NCBI GenBank assembly: GCA_021232515.1 | Contig: JAJPOQ010000040.1 | Location: 1 to 41,050 of the forward strand | Reading direction: 5' to 3' | Length of the DNA stretch: 41,050 nucleotides | DNA from: Lentisphaeraceae bacterium | Lineage (GTDB): Bacteria; Verrucomicrobiota; Lentisphaeria; Lentisphaerales; Lentisphaeraceae | In this document: positions 33,704 to 41,050 of the stretch, in pieces | How the letters are laid out: each line of letters begins with the position of its first letter | Numbering within the stretch: the stretch's first letter is position 1 | The notes under the pieces: model-generated | What the model saw: the letters and a program-made list of their open reading frames with translations, nothing else | The model's database searches: none | Told to the model about the DNA's origin: nothing | Translations under genes and position numbers: made by a program

Positions 33704-35434
33704 ATGAAATTATCAAAGCTTATTGGGCAGAGAATCAAGGAAACACCTAAGGACGCTCAAAGTGCAAGTCACATCTTTTTAATCCGTGGCGGCTACATAA
33801 GACCTCTTTCAACTGGTATCTATACCCTTCTTCCCCTAGCGAAAAGAATCGTTACTAAAATCGAGAATATCATTCGCGAAGAAATGAATATGATCGAAGG
33901 CCAGGAAATCTCGATGCCAGTAGTTAACCCTGCTGAAATATGGGAAGAAAGTGGTCGTTACCAATCTGTTGATCAAACTCTTTTAAAGTTTAAGGATAGA
34001 AACAGTAAGGACATGGTTTTGGCGATGACTCATGAAGAGGCAGTTTGTCACATGGCTCGTACTGAAATTACTTCATACAAGCAGATGCCAAGCATGGTTT
34101 ATCAGATCCAGACTAAGTATCGCGATGAAGCCAGAGCTCGTGCAGGTTTGATCCGCGTTCGCGAATTTACTATGAAAGATGCTTACTCTTTTCACGATAG
34201 TGATGACTGCCTAGCGGCATACTATGAAAAAGCTCATCAGGCATATGAAAACATTTTCAGAAGAATCGGCATGAAAGAGGTACTATCGATTGAGTCAGAT
34301 GCTGGTATGATTGGTGGTTCTGTATCGCACGAATTTATGGCTATTTCTGAAATAGGTGAAGATACAATTATCGCCTCACCTTGTCGCAAGTATTTAGCAA
34401 ATAGAGAGATCGCTACTTCTTCTTATAATCTTAAAAATGAATCGCCTCTTGCGATCGAGAAAGTCGAAACACCAAATACTGAGTCTATCGAAGACGTTGC
34501 GAAGCTATTGGGTGTTGAGACAAGTGAGACTTGTAAGGCAGTTCTTTATCAGTCAAATGACATAGACGAACTCATCTTTGTAGTTATCCGTGGCGACATA
34601 GAAGTCAATGAAGTGAAAGTGAAAAACCACTTGAAGATTCACACACTTTTCCCTGCTGAAGACGATAAGATTAAAGAGTGTGGCGCAGTTCCAGGTTATG
34701 CTTCTCCTATGGGAGTAAACTTTGAAAATGTTAAGCTTTTAGTCGATAAGACGGTAAAGGGTTCATCAAACCTAGTGACAGGTGCAAATGAAGCTGGTTA
34801 TCACTTAAAGAACTTTAACTTTGATCGCGATTGCGGAGATGTTGGTGAAGTCGTTGACGTGGCTACAGTTCGTGCAGGAGACCCATGCCCAGTTACAGGT
34901 GCTCCACTTGAAGAGATTCGTGGTATAGAAGTTGGCAATATTTTCCAACTTGGTACTAAGTACTCAGAAGCCATGAATGTTAAGTATCTTGATAAAAATG
35001 GTAAGTCCCAGACTGCTATCATGGGTTGTTATGGTATCGGTGTTGGTCGAGCGTTGGCGTCTGTTTGTGAGCAATCGAATGATAAGTGGGGGCCGGTTTG
35101 GCCATTAGCTATCGCTCCATATCAGCTTCACATAATTGGTTTAAACATGAAAAAGTCTGAAGCTGTTCGAGAGAAAGCGGATGAACTCTACTCAGAGTTA
35201 ACTAAAGCAGGTATCGAAGTTATTTATGACGATCGCGATGCAAAAGCTGGTTTCGCTTTCAACGATGCAGACTTGATCGGTGTTCCTTACAGAGTTGTTG
35301 TTTCACCTAAAACTCTAGATCAAGATAGCGTCGAGTTTAAGACTAGAGACGGAAGCATCAAAGAAATGATCGCAGCTGATTCAGCCGTTGATTATCTAAA
35401 GAAACTTATCACAGAGAAGTTATCTGAGATTTAA
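33704..35434 (+). CDS. proS: Prolyl-tRNA synthetase
   Basis: This class II synthetase has 576 residues, the bacterial type with an inserted editing domain (about 225-385). Visible are 'GIYTLLPLAKRI' in motif 1 surroundings, 'TKYRDEARARAGLIRVREFTMKDAYSFH' in motif 2 and 'CYGIGVGRALA' in motif 3, followed by the anticodon-binding domain ('IYDDRDAKAGFAFNDADLIG'). It is a single gene with a strong terminator. Confidence 0.97.
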   Translation: MKLSKLIGQRIKETPKDAQSASHIFLIRGGYIRPLSTGIYTLLPLAKRIVTKIENIIREEMNMIEGQEISMPVVNPAEIWEESGRYQSVDQTLLKFKDRNSKDMVLAMTHEEAVCHMARTEITSYKQMPSMVYQIQTKYRDEARARAGLIRVREFTMKDAYSFHDSDDCLAAYYEKAHQAYENIFRRIGMKEVLSIESDAGMIGGSVSHEFMAISEIGEDTIIASPCRKYLANREIATSSYNLKNESPLAIEKVETPNTESIEDVAKLLGVETSETCKAVLYQSNDIDELIFVVIRGDIEVNEVKVKNHLKIHTLFPAEDDKIKECGAVPGYASPMGVNFENVKLLVDKTVKGSSNLVTGANEAGYHLKNFNFDRDCGDVGEVVDVATVRAGDPCPVTGAPLEEIRGIEVGNIFQLGTKYSEAMNVKYLDKNGKSQTAIMGCYGIGVGRALASVCEQSNDKWGPVWPLAIAPYQLHIIGLNMKKSEAVREKADELYSELTKAGIEVIYDDRDAKAGFAFNDADLIGVPYRVVVSPKTLDQDSVEFKTRDGSIKEMIAADSAVDYLKKLITEKLSEI

Positions 35435-35459
35435 TATTTATTTCTGAGAAAAATCTTTT

Positions 35460-35488
35460 AAAGGCTGTATTTTTATACAGCCTTTTTT
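35460..35488 (+). terminator. Rho-independent terminator of proS
   Basis: AAAGGCTGTAT and ATACAGCCTT form a stem with a TTTT loop and a T run. It has the same stem base as the pgk terminator. Confidence 0.92.
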
Positions 35489-35529
35489 ATTTCTAAGTTG
35501 AGCGTATTACTTGTGAGACAAGCTTCTAC

Positions 35530-36909
35530 ATGACGAAAATTTTACTCATAGACGATGAACCATCTGCTCTTAAGCTACTGTCTAAGATGGTGGAATCATT
35601 AGGCTATGAATACATCGCTGTCACTGATCCACGTGAAGGCCTTGACCTTATTCGTCGTGAAAAAATAACAATTATCCTCACAGACTTGATGATGCCAGAG
35701 ATCGACGGTCTTGAGGTTTTAAGAAGATCTTTGAAACTCAATAAAAGTCTACAAGTGATTCTAGTAACCTCAGTTACAGAACTAGAGCCAGCAGTAGAGG
35801 CGATAAAATCTGGTGCAGCTGACTACATACAAAAACCTTTGGATGTAGATCAGATCCAAGCTGTTTTAGTTCGGATCACGAAAAACCAGAAGTTGATTGA
35901 AGAAAACCGTCAACTGAAAGCGAAGCTTGAGCATTACAGTAGTCATTACGATATTATAGGTCGTAGTGAATCGATGATTAAGATTTTTAAGACTATTGAG
36001 CGAGTCGCAAAGACAAATGCCAGCGTACTTATCCATGGAGAGAGTGGTACAGGTAAAGAAATGATTGCAAATGCCATACACAAGATGAGCGATAGAAGTC
36101 ATCGAAATTTTGTTGGTGTTGATTGTGTTTCTATTCCCAAAGAACTTTTTGAAAGTGAAATATTTGGTTATGAAAAAGGAGCTTTCACAGGAGCACAGAG
36201 TTCTCGTAAAGGTTTACTTGCCGAAGCAAACTCAGGAACCTTCTTTTTCGATGAAGTAACGGAAGTTGATTACGCCGTCCAAGCAAAACTCCTCCGTGTT
36301 CTCCAAGAAAGAAAGTATCGACGAGTGGGCGGTAGAGAATTACTTGATTTAGACATAAGAGTCCTTGCTGCAACAAGAAGAGATCCCTTAGAAGCTGTTG
36401 AGCAAGGGATATTCCGGGAAGACTTATACTATCGACTAAATGTCTTGCCGATAGAGTTGCCTGCCTTAAGAGATAGAAGAGAAGATATACCTTTGATGGT
36501 TGAGTCTTTTATTGAAGACTATCGACAAGAGTACAATACAGAAATGGAAATGTCTCCAGAAGCCTTACTCAAGATCCAGTCCTACTCTTGGCCAGGAAAT
36601 GTTCGAGAACTTAAGAATATTGTAACCCGTCTGTGTATCATGGCAGTTGATCATCGTATAGTTGAGGAAGACTTGCCGGCTAACATAACTCAATACAATC
36701 GTGGCAATATAAGTTTTGAATGGCTAAGTAATCTAAAATTTAAAGAAGCAAAAGAAAAATGGCTAGAGGGCTTTGAGGTAAAATACCTTGAACACGTTTT
36801 AAATCGACACGACGGAAACATCTCAGAAGCAGCTAGAAATAGTGGAGTTAATCGCAAAACTTTTCAAAGGTTAATGACCAAGCATAACCTTCGTGAAAAT
36901 TTAAAATAA
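35530..36909 (+). CDS. NtrC-type sigma-54 response regulator
   Basis: The product is 459 residues. The receiver (1-115) has D8/D9, phosphoacceptor D52 and K102. The AAA+ domain (about 140-370) has Walker A 'GESGTGKE' at 170-177 and the sigma-54 contact loop 'GAFTGA' at 217-222, so it is a competent activator. The Fis-type HTH is at about 418-459 ('NISEAARNSGVNRKTFQRLM'). No histidine kinase is adjacent, making it an orphan regulator. It could be the activator of one of the sigma-54-type promoters in this window, but nothing in the sequence proves that. Confidence 0.95.
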   Translation: MTKILLIDDEPSALKLLSKMVESLGYEYIAVTDPREGLDLIRREKITIILTDLMMPEIDGLEVLRRSLKLNKSLQVILVTSVTELEPAVEAIKSGAADYIQKPLDVDQIQAVLVRITKNQKLIEENRQLKAKLEHYSSHYDIIGRSESMIKIFKTIERVAKTNASVLIHGESGTGKEMIANAIHKMSDRSHRNFVGVDCVSIPKELFESEIFGYEKGAFTGAQSSRKGLLAEANSGTFFFDEVTEVDYAVQAKLLRVLQERKYRRVGGRELLDLDIRVLAATRRDPLEAVEQGIFREDLYYRLNVLPIELPALRDRREDIPLMVESFIEDYRQEYNTEMEMSPEALLKIQSYSWPGNVRELKNIVTRLCIMAVDHRIVEEDLPANITQYNRGNISFEWLSNLKFKEAKEKWLEGFEVKYLEHVLNRHDGNISEAARNSGVNRKTFQRLMTKHNLRENLK

Positions 36910-36915
36910 CTTGCC

Positions 36916-36944
36916 TTGCGCCACATAAACACTTCTAGTATAAT
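36916..36944 (+). promoter_or_regulatory. Putative sigma-70 promoter of the polysaccharide locus
   Basis: TTGCGC at 36916-36921, a 17-base spacer and a perfect TATAAT at 36939-36944 give a predicted start near 36951 and a leader of about 95 bases. Confidence 0.5.
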
Positions 36945-37046
36945 TATCGTTACCATTGGAAACGATAAGAGTCAATTGAGGACAAAAATGTCCCCTTGAC
37001 GGGGCGAAGCCTGTTTAGGTTATTTTTAAAAGTGGATTAGGGAAAA
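36945..37046 (+). promoter_or_regulatory. Folded leader before the polysaccharide genes
   Basis: The region holds TTATCGTT...AACGATAA (8-bp arms, about 36944-36968). Next comes GTCAA...TTGAC enclosing GGACA-AAAA-TGTCC, then GGGGCGAAGCC, which can form a short GGC-GAA-GCC hairpin before a T-rich stretch. Surface polysaccharide operons often carry leader elements for processive antitermination. This one does not match the E. coli ops/JUMPStart sequence. Its role is inferred from position only. Confidence 0.35.
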
Positions 37047-37949
37047 GTGAAAAATTTTGCATTAATAGGAGCAGCAGGTTACATAGCTCCAAAACATATG
37101 AAGGCAATTAAAGATACCAACAATGCTTTAGTTGCTGCAATGGATCCATTTGATTCTGTAGGTATCATAGATTCATATTTTCCTGAGTCACGTTTTTTTA
37201 CCGAAATAGAAAGGTTTGATCGCCATTTAGAAAAGCTTAGACGTAATGATAAAAAAGTCGATTATGTCTCTATTTGTTCTCCAAATTATCTTCATGACTC
37301 TCATATCCGATTAGCATTGCGTTTAAAAGCACATGCGATATGTGAAAAGCCATTAGTAATTAACCCTTGGAATCTTGATGCTCTTCAAGAATTAGAGAAT
37401 GAATACGATACAAGTGTTTATACAATACTACAGTTAAGGCTTTTGCCTTCAATGATTGCTCTAAAGCAAAAGTTAGAATCTCAACAAAATAGAGAAAAAG
37501 TTGAGATTAATTTGAAATATATAACTAGGCGAGGGCAATGGTACCACACTTCATGGAAGGGCAATGAAGATAAGTCAGGTGGTGTAGCTATGAATATAGG
37601 TATTCATTTTTTTGATTTGCTCATTTGGTTATTTGGAGATGTTAATCAGTTACAGGTGAATCTACGTCAAAGAGATAAGGTGGCAGGTAAGCTAGAGCTT
37701 GATTGGGCTACGGTTAATTGGCATTTATCCACAGATGCAAGTGATCTGCCTGAATCAGCTAAAAAAGAAGGTAAATACGCTTACCGATCTATGACTCTGG
37801 AAGGAGAAGAAATAGAATTTAGTAATGGGTTTACAGACCTCCATACAACATCATATAAAGAAATTTTAAATGGCAATGGGTTTCGAATTTTAGATGCTAA
37901 GAAGTCTGTAGAGCTAGTTTACAGAGTTAGAACTGCGGAGTTGAACTGA
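37047..37949 (+). CDS. wlbA: UDP-GlcNAcA 3-dehydrogenase (WlbA/WbpB-like, Gfo/Idh/MocA family)
   Basis: It oxidises C3 of UDP-N-acetylglucosaminuronic acid on the route to 2,3-diamino-uronic acids of surface glycans. The product is 300 residues and begins 'MKNFALIGAAGYIAPKHMKA', the NAD-binding motif specific to this subgroup. 'DYVSICSPNYLHDSHIRLAL' and 'ICEKPLVINPW', with the conserved EKP, follow, then 'NIGIHFFDLLIWLFG'. The GTG start has an AGGGAAAA site before it. It abuts wlbB. Confidence 0.9.
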   Translation: MKNFALIGAAGYIAPKHMKAIKDTNNALVAAMDPFDSVGIIDSYFPESRFFTEIERFDRHLEKLRRNDKKVDYVSICSPNYLHDSHIRLALRLKAHAICEKPLVINPWNLDALQELENEYDTSVYTILQLRLLPSMIALKQKLESQQNREKVEINLKYITRRGQWYHTSWKGNEDKSGGVAMNIGIHFFDLLIWLFGDVNQLQVNLRQRDKVAGKLELDWATVNWHLSTDASDLPESAKKEGKYAYRSMTLEGEEIEFSNGFTDLHTTSYKEILNGNGFRILDAKKSVELVYRVRTAELN

Positions 37950-38479
37950 TGTCTGACTATTTTGTTCATGAGTCTTCATATGTAGATAAAGGCGCTCAAA
38001 TTGGCAATGGAACAAAAGTTTGGCACTTTTCCCATATCTCAGCTAAAGCTCAAATTGGTGAAAATTGTAAATTCGGACAAAATACCTTTGTTGCAGATCA
38101 TGTCAAAATCGGCAATAACTGTAAAGTTCAAAATAACGTATCAATCTACACTGGAGTAGAACTAGAAGATAACGTTTTTTTGGGCCCTTCTTGTGTTTTG
38201 ACGAATGTGACTAATCCGCGTTGTGAAGTAAATCGTCAAAATGAATACAAAAAGACACTTATCAAAAATGGAGCTTCAGTAGGAGCCAATGCCACAATCG
38301 TATGTGGAGTGACTCTTGGAGAGTATTGCTTTATAGCTGCGGGAGCCGTTGTGACTAAAGATGTGCCTGATTTTGCTATGATAGCTGGGGTTCCAGGAAA
38401 GGTTATTGGTTGGATGAGCAAGAATGGTGAGAGTTTGGAATTTGATAAAAGGCCAATAGTAAATGGTAGCAGTAAATGA
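37949..38479 (+). CDS. wlbB: UDP-2-acetamido-3-amino-uronate N-acetyltransferase (WlbB/WbpD-like)
   Basis: The product is 176 residues with a left-handed beta-helix acyltransferase of hexapeptide repeats ('ISAKAQIGENCKFGQNTFVA', 'GASVGANATIVCGVTLGEY') and the end 'AMIAGVPGKVIGWM'. It acetylates the C3 amino group two steps after wlbA. The aminotransferase for the step between (WlbC/WbpE) is not in the window, though it may lie downstream. It overlaps the next gene by 4 bases. Confidence 0.92.
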   Translation: MSDYFVHESSYVDKGAQIGNGTKVWHFSHISAKAQIGENCKFGQNTFVADHVKIGNNCKVQNNVSIYTGVELEDNVFLGPSCVLTNVTNPRCEVNRQNEYKKTLIKNGASVGANATIVCGVTLGEYCFIAAGAVVTKDVPDFAMIAGVPGKVIGWMSKNGESLEFDKRPIVNGSSK

Positions 38480-39576
38480 AGAAGGAAATCTTTGGAAAGT
38501 GTATTCAAATAATATCTGAAAATAAGTGCATTTACGATATCCTAACTTCAGAATTAAGACATTATCGTGATGCAGAGCAACGAAGTATAGATTGCCAAAT
38601 TATTTTTAGTGGTGAGCTTTCTGTAAGTAGATATTCAGTTAACCCAAGTAGCCATAAAACCTTTAAAAAAGGTTTTATAGCGGATTATGGGGTTTATCAG
38701 GTAATGTGCTCGAAAGAAGACTCTCTAATAAAATTCGAAATAAAAATTGACAAGGTAATCACTTTTAAAAATCGAGTTTCTAATTTTTTAAGAACTTATG
38801 ATAATAATCTCTATTTTGATATCATAGGTCAAGTTCTACATGAACTCATTCTTGTACCCTATGCACATTTTATTAAAGATTTAGCAGTAGTTCATGCATC
38901 TGCATTTAGAATTCAAAATTCTACCGTGCTTATAAGCGGTACAGGAGGGGTGGGAAAAACATCATTAGAACTAAATTTTTGTAATGATTTAGGTGCAAGC
39001 TTTTTAAGTGACGATATATGTCTTCTGGAGAGCTCGGGTAAAATTAAACCGAACTTTTCTTATCCTAAGATCTATGGTTACAATACTTTTGATTTAGTAA
39101 TCAAAAAGAAGCTTTTAAAAGGGAGGAGTTTTTTGGACCGGTTACAATGGTATTATCGGTATAAATTATTTGGTCCAAATAAAGTTAGGCGAAGAGTCGA
39201 CCCAGTAGAGTTTTATTCTAGCCCAGTTGAATATGATAATAAATTAACTCATTTCTTTTTGTTGTTTAAAGATAATTCTGTTAGGACTATCTGTATTGAA
39301 AAGTTAAGCTTGAATGATGCAGTAAATTCAAATATTGAAATTATGAAGTCAGAATATAATATTTTCTATAATCATTTAGCATGGCATAAGTATAATTGTA
39401 TTAATAGCAGCTTTAATGAAATTCTTGATTTAGACTCAGTTTTTGAAAATTGGAGAGTTGCTTTAAGTAATGCATTGAAGAATGTTAACATATATCGGCT
39501 CAGGATACCTGAAAATATAGATCATCAAGTTTTAGTAAGTGATCTTCAAAAGAAAATACTTAATGTTATTGAATAA
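38476..39576 (+). CDS. HPr-kinase-like P-loop protein of a glycan locus
   Basis: The product is 366 residues. A unique N-terminal half (about 1-130) precedes an HprK-type core: 'VVHASAF' at 138-144, P-loop 'SGTGGVGKTS' at 154-163 and 'ASFLSDDICLL' after it, the usual acidic site. The C-terminal part is not recognised. HprK-like proteins occur in many polysaccharide and peptide-modification loci, where their substrate is unknown. No HPr gene is nearby. The base composition is more AT-rich than upstream genes. Confidence 0.72.
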   Translation: MKKEIFGKCIQIISENKCIYDILTSELRHYRDAEQRSIDCQIIFSGELSVSRYSVNPSSHKTFKKGFIADYGVYQVMCSKEDSLIKFEIKIDKVITFKNRVSNFLRTYDNNLYFDIIGQVLHELILVPYAHFIKDLAVVHASAFRIQNSTVLISGTGGVGKTSLELNFCNDLGASFLSDDICLLESSGKIKPNFSYPKIYGYNTFDLVIKKKLLKGRSFLDRLQWYYRYKLFGPNKVRRRVDPVEFYSSPVEYDNKLTHFFLLFKDNSVRTICIEKLSLNDAVNSNIEIMKSEYNIFYNHLAWHKYNCINSSFNEILDLDSVFENWRVALSNALKNVNIYRLRIPENIDHQVLVSDLQKKILNVIE

Positions 39577-39579
39577 CCT

Positions 39580-40800
39580 TTGAAACTCTTATTTTTAACT
39601 AACTCATTTCCTTATGGAGTCGGAGAAGAGTTTATAGAGACGGAAATACTTTATTTAGCGAATATATTTGATGAAGTATTTATTGTGCCATTTACCTGTA
39701 AAAAGGGAATAGTTCGGAAGTTACCTCCAAATGTAACAGTACTTGAGTGTTTATATGATGAAAAGCATGGTAATGCATATAAGTTCTTTTATCTAATCTT
39801 CTCAAGATACTTTTATCTGCACCTTATAGAATATTTTTGCAATAAGAAAAATTATTCCCTGAAATTATTTTTACGATTTTTAGGAATTACATTTAAGTCT
39901 ATCAAGTCATTCTATAGCTTTAAATTTATTTACCATTCACTATCAAAAAGAGTTAAGGTAGATCTTGTATATAGTTTTTGGGGTTTAGGTGGAGGTGCTA
40001 TCTTGCCTTTTTTAGATCGAGTAGAAAAAAATTTACCATCTATTACTAGATTACACAGGTATGATTTATATGATGACGTTAGTCTTATAGGATACTTTCC
40101 TATGAGAAAGAAATTATTAGAGTCAATTACTTTGTGCGCACCTATTTCAAAGCATGGGAAAGAATTCTTGCAACAAAAGTATCAAAAAGTGAATTGTAAT
40201 CTCAAAGAGTTCTATCTTGGGACTAAAGATTTTGGTGTAAGTAATCCAAGTAAAGATGGTATCTTTAGGATACTAAGTTGCTCATCCTTAATTCCTGTCA
40301 AAAGAGTAGAAACCATTGCAGAGTCACTTCTCAAGTTAGACTTTCCATTTATTTGGAATCACTTTGGTACTGGAGAGTTATTAGGTAAATTAGAGTCAAT
40401 TATTTTGACGATTAAAGATAAAGTTATTTTACATGGCCACTGCTCTAATGAAAATGTGATGAATTTTTTATTAAATACATCTAATGACCTTTTCATAAAT
40501 GTCAGCTCTTCTGAAGGTATTCCAGTTTCAATAATGGAAGCGCAATCGTTTGGCATACCTATAATAGCAACGGATGTTGGAGGTGTGAGTGAAATAGTAA
40601 ATAATAGCAACGGCCGGTTATTGAATAAGTCTATTACAGCACATGATCTAGCCTTAGAGATTGAGTGGTTTTATGAGAACTGGGAAAAAAATAAAATGTT
40701 TTTGCGTGATGAATCTCGGGAAAGTTGGTTGTTAAATTTTCAAGCAGAGAAAAATTATACTAAATTTTGTGACGAAATAAAAAAAATATTAGGCAATTAG
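39580..40800 (+). CDS. Glycosyltransferase, GT4-like (GT-B fold)
   Basis: The product is 406 residues. The N-terminal half begins 'KLLFLTNSFPYGVGEEFIET', as in GT4 enzymes. The donor-binding half has 'ILSCSSLIPVKRVETIAESL', 'HGHCSNENVMNFLL', 'FINVSSSEGIPVSIMEAQSF', with the E-x7-E type motif, and 'GIPIIATDVGGVSEIV'. The sugar is unknown. The start is TTG, 3 bases after the HprK-like gene. It is AT-rich. Confidence 0.88.
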   Translation: MKLLFLTNSFPYGVGEEFIETEILYLANIFDEVFIVPFTCKKGIVRKLPPNVTVLECLYDEKHGNAYKFFYLIFSRYFYLHLIEYFCNKKNYSLKLFLRFLGITFKSIKSFYSFKFIYHSLSKRVKVDLVYSFWGLGGGAILPFLDRVEKNLPSITRLHRYDLYDDVSLIGYFPMRKKLLESITLCAPISKHGKEFLQQKYQKVNCNLKEFYLGTKDFGVSNPSKDGIFRILSCSSLIPVKRVETIAESLLKLDFPFIWNHFGTGELLGKLESIILTIKDKVILHGHCSNENVMNFLLNTSNDLFINVSSSEGIPVSIMEAQSFGIPIIATDVGGVSEIVNNSNGRLLNKSITAHDLALEIEWFYENWEKNKMFLRDESRESWLLNFQAEKNYTKFCDEIKKILGN

Positions 40801-40803
40801 TTT

Positions 40804-41050
40804 TTGAGTGAGGAAGAAAAGTTTGAAAGAAGGACGTTCCTAAAAAATTTATTTTCGGTAATTTTTAGGAGAATTATAAGTAGTGTAATAAGTTTTTTTT
40901 CAATAATATTGATTGCTAGAAATTTTGGGGTTAAAGCAAATGGTGAGTATGCAATAAGTTTATTAGTAAGTTCAATGTTTGTTACATTTTTTAATTTAGG
41001 TCTATCTCCTGCTAATGTTTATTTCATTGCATCAAAAAAACTTAGTATTA
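40804..41050 (+). CDS. Polysaccharide flippase (Wzx-like), N-terminal part
   Basis: The frame is open to the window edge for 82 codons. It begins at a TTG 3 bases after the glycosyltransferase stop. The translation has a basic N-terminus followed by 'SSVISFFSIILIARNFGVKA' and 'GEYAISLLVSSMFVTFFNLG', which match the first two helices of MATE-like oligosaccharide flippases. No ATG or GTG occurs before residue 62, so the TTG start is likely but not certain. Confidence 0.75.
   Translation, partial: MSEEEKFERRTFLKNLFSVIFRRIISSVISFFSIILIARNFGVKANGEYAISLLVSSMFVTFFNLGLSPANVYFIASKKLSI

Overview
The window looks like a chromosomal segment of a Gram-negative marine bacterium of the PVC group, most like Lentisphaera. 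This is inferred from gene content, not from a marker gene. The cues are many right-handed beta-helix secreted proteins, a Tat-lipoprotein TIM-barrel isomerase, a divergent Ser/Thr kinase/ECF sigma pair, low-to-moderate GC and frequent GTG/TTG starts. Most of it is an ordinary chromosomal backbone, with accessory DNA at both ends.

Layout. At 1-140 is the end of an insertion sequence that seems to have cut off the 3' end of a beta-helix lipoprotein gene (99-1742). A TerB-like gene follows (1951-2958). The 1-kb stretch 2959-4002 has no protein gene. It holds three tandem, diverged copies of a structured small RNA on the minus strand. Each copy has its own sigma-54-type -24/-12 promoter, three hairpins with CCCUU loops, compensatory stem changes and an intrinsic terminator. 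Next come a TM-anchored hypothetical protein and an orphan short flagellin (4003-5481). Then a c-di-AMP synthase/YbbR/nitroreductase/TatD operon (5721-8845), a membrane Ser/Thr kinase divergent from an ECF sigma factor (8842-11880), and a TIM-barrel lipoprotein with a hypothetical partner (11882-13490).

At 13675-18833 lies a complete TonB2-type energising system: DUF3450, TtpC, ExbB, ExbD, TonB and a TPR protein, with overlapping or nearly abutting genes. A VanZ-like gene, apparently with an AUA start, is followed by pgk, a large chemoreceptor, SppA, a second beta-helix protein coupled to a Trp-rich small protein, and a class II cytochrome c. The minus-strand run 32149-26348 combines an unknown membrane protein, a LolD-like ATPase, a MacB/LolC-like permease, a ZnuA-like zinc-binding lipoprotein and uvrB, all overlapping or abutting. 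A second ECF sigma factor, RidA, a receiver-only protein, proS and an NtrC-type regulator follow.

From about 36910 to the end is a surface polysaccharide locus: a promoter, a folded leader, wlbA, wlbB, an HPr-kinase-like protein, a glycosyltransferase and the start of a Wzx-like flippase. Its later genes are visibly more AT-rich than the backbone.

The most unusual element is the three-copy small RNA array. In logic it resembles the sigma-54-driven, redundant Qrr RNAs of Vibrio, but the sequence and architecture are unrelated as far as I can see. No tRNA, rRNA or CRISPR was recognised.
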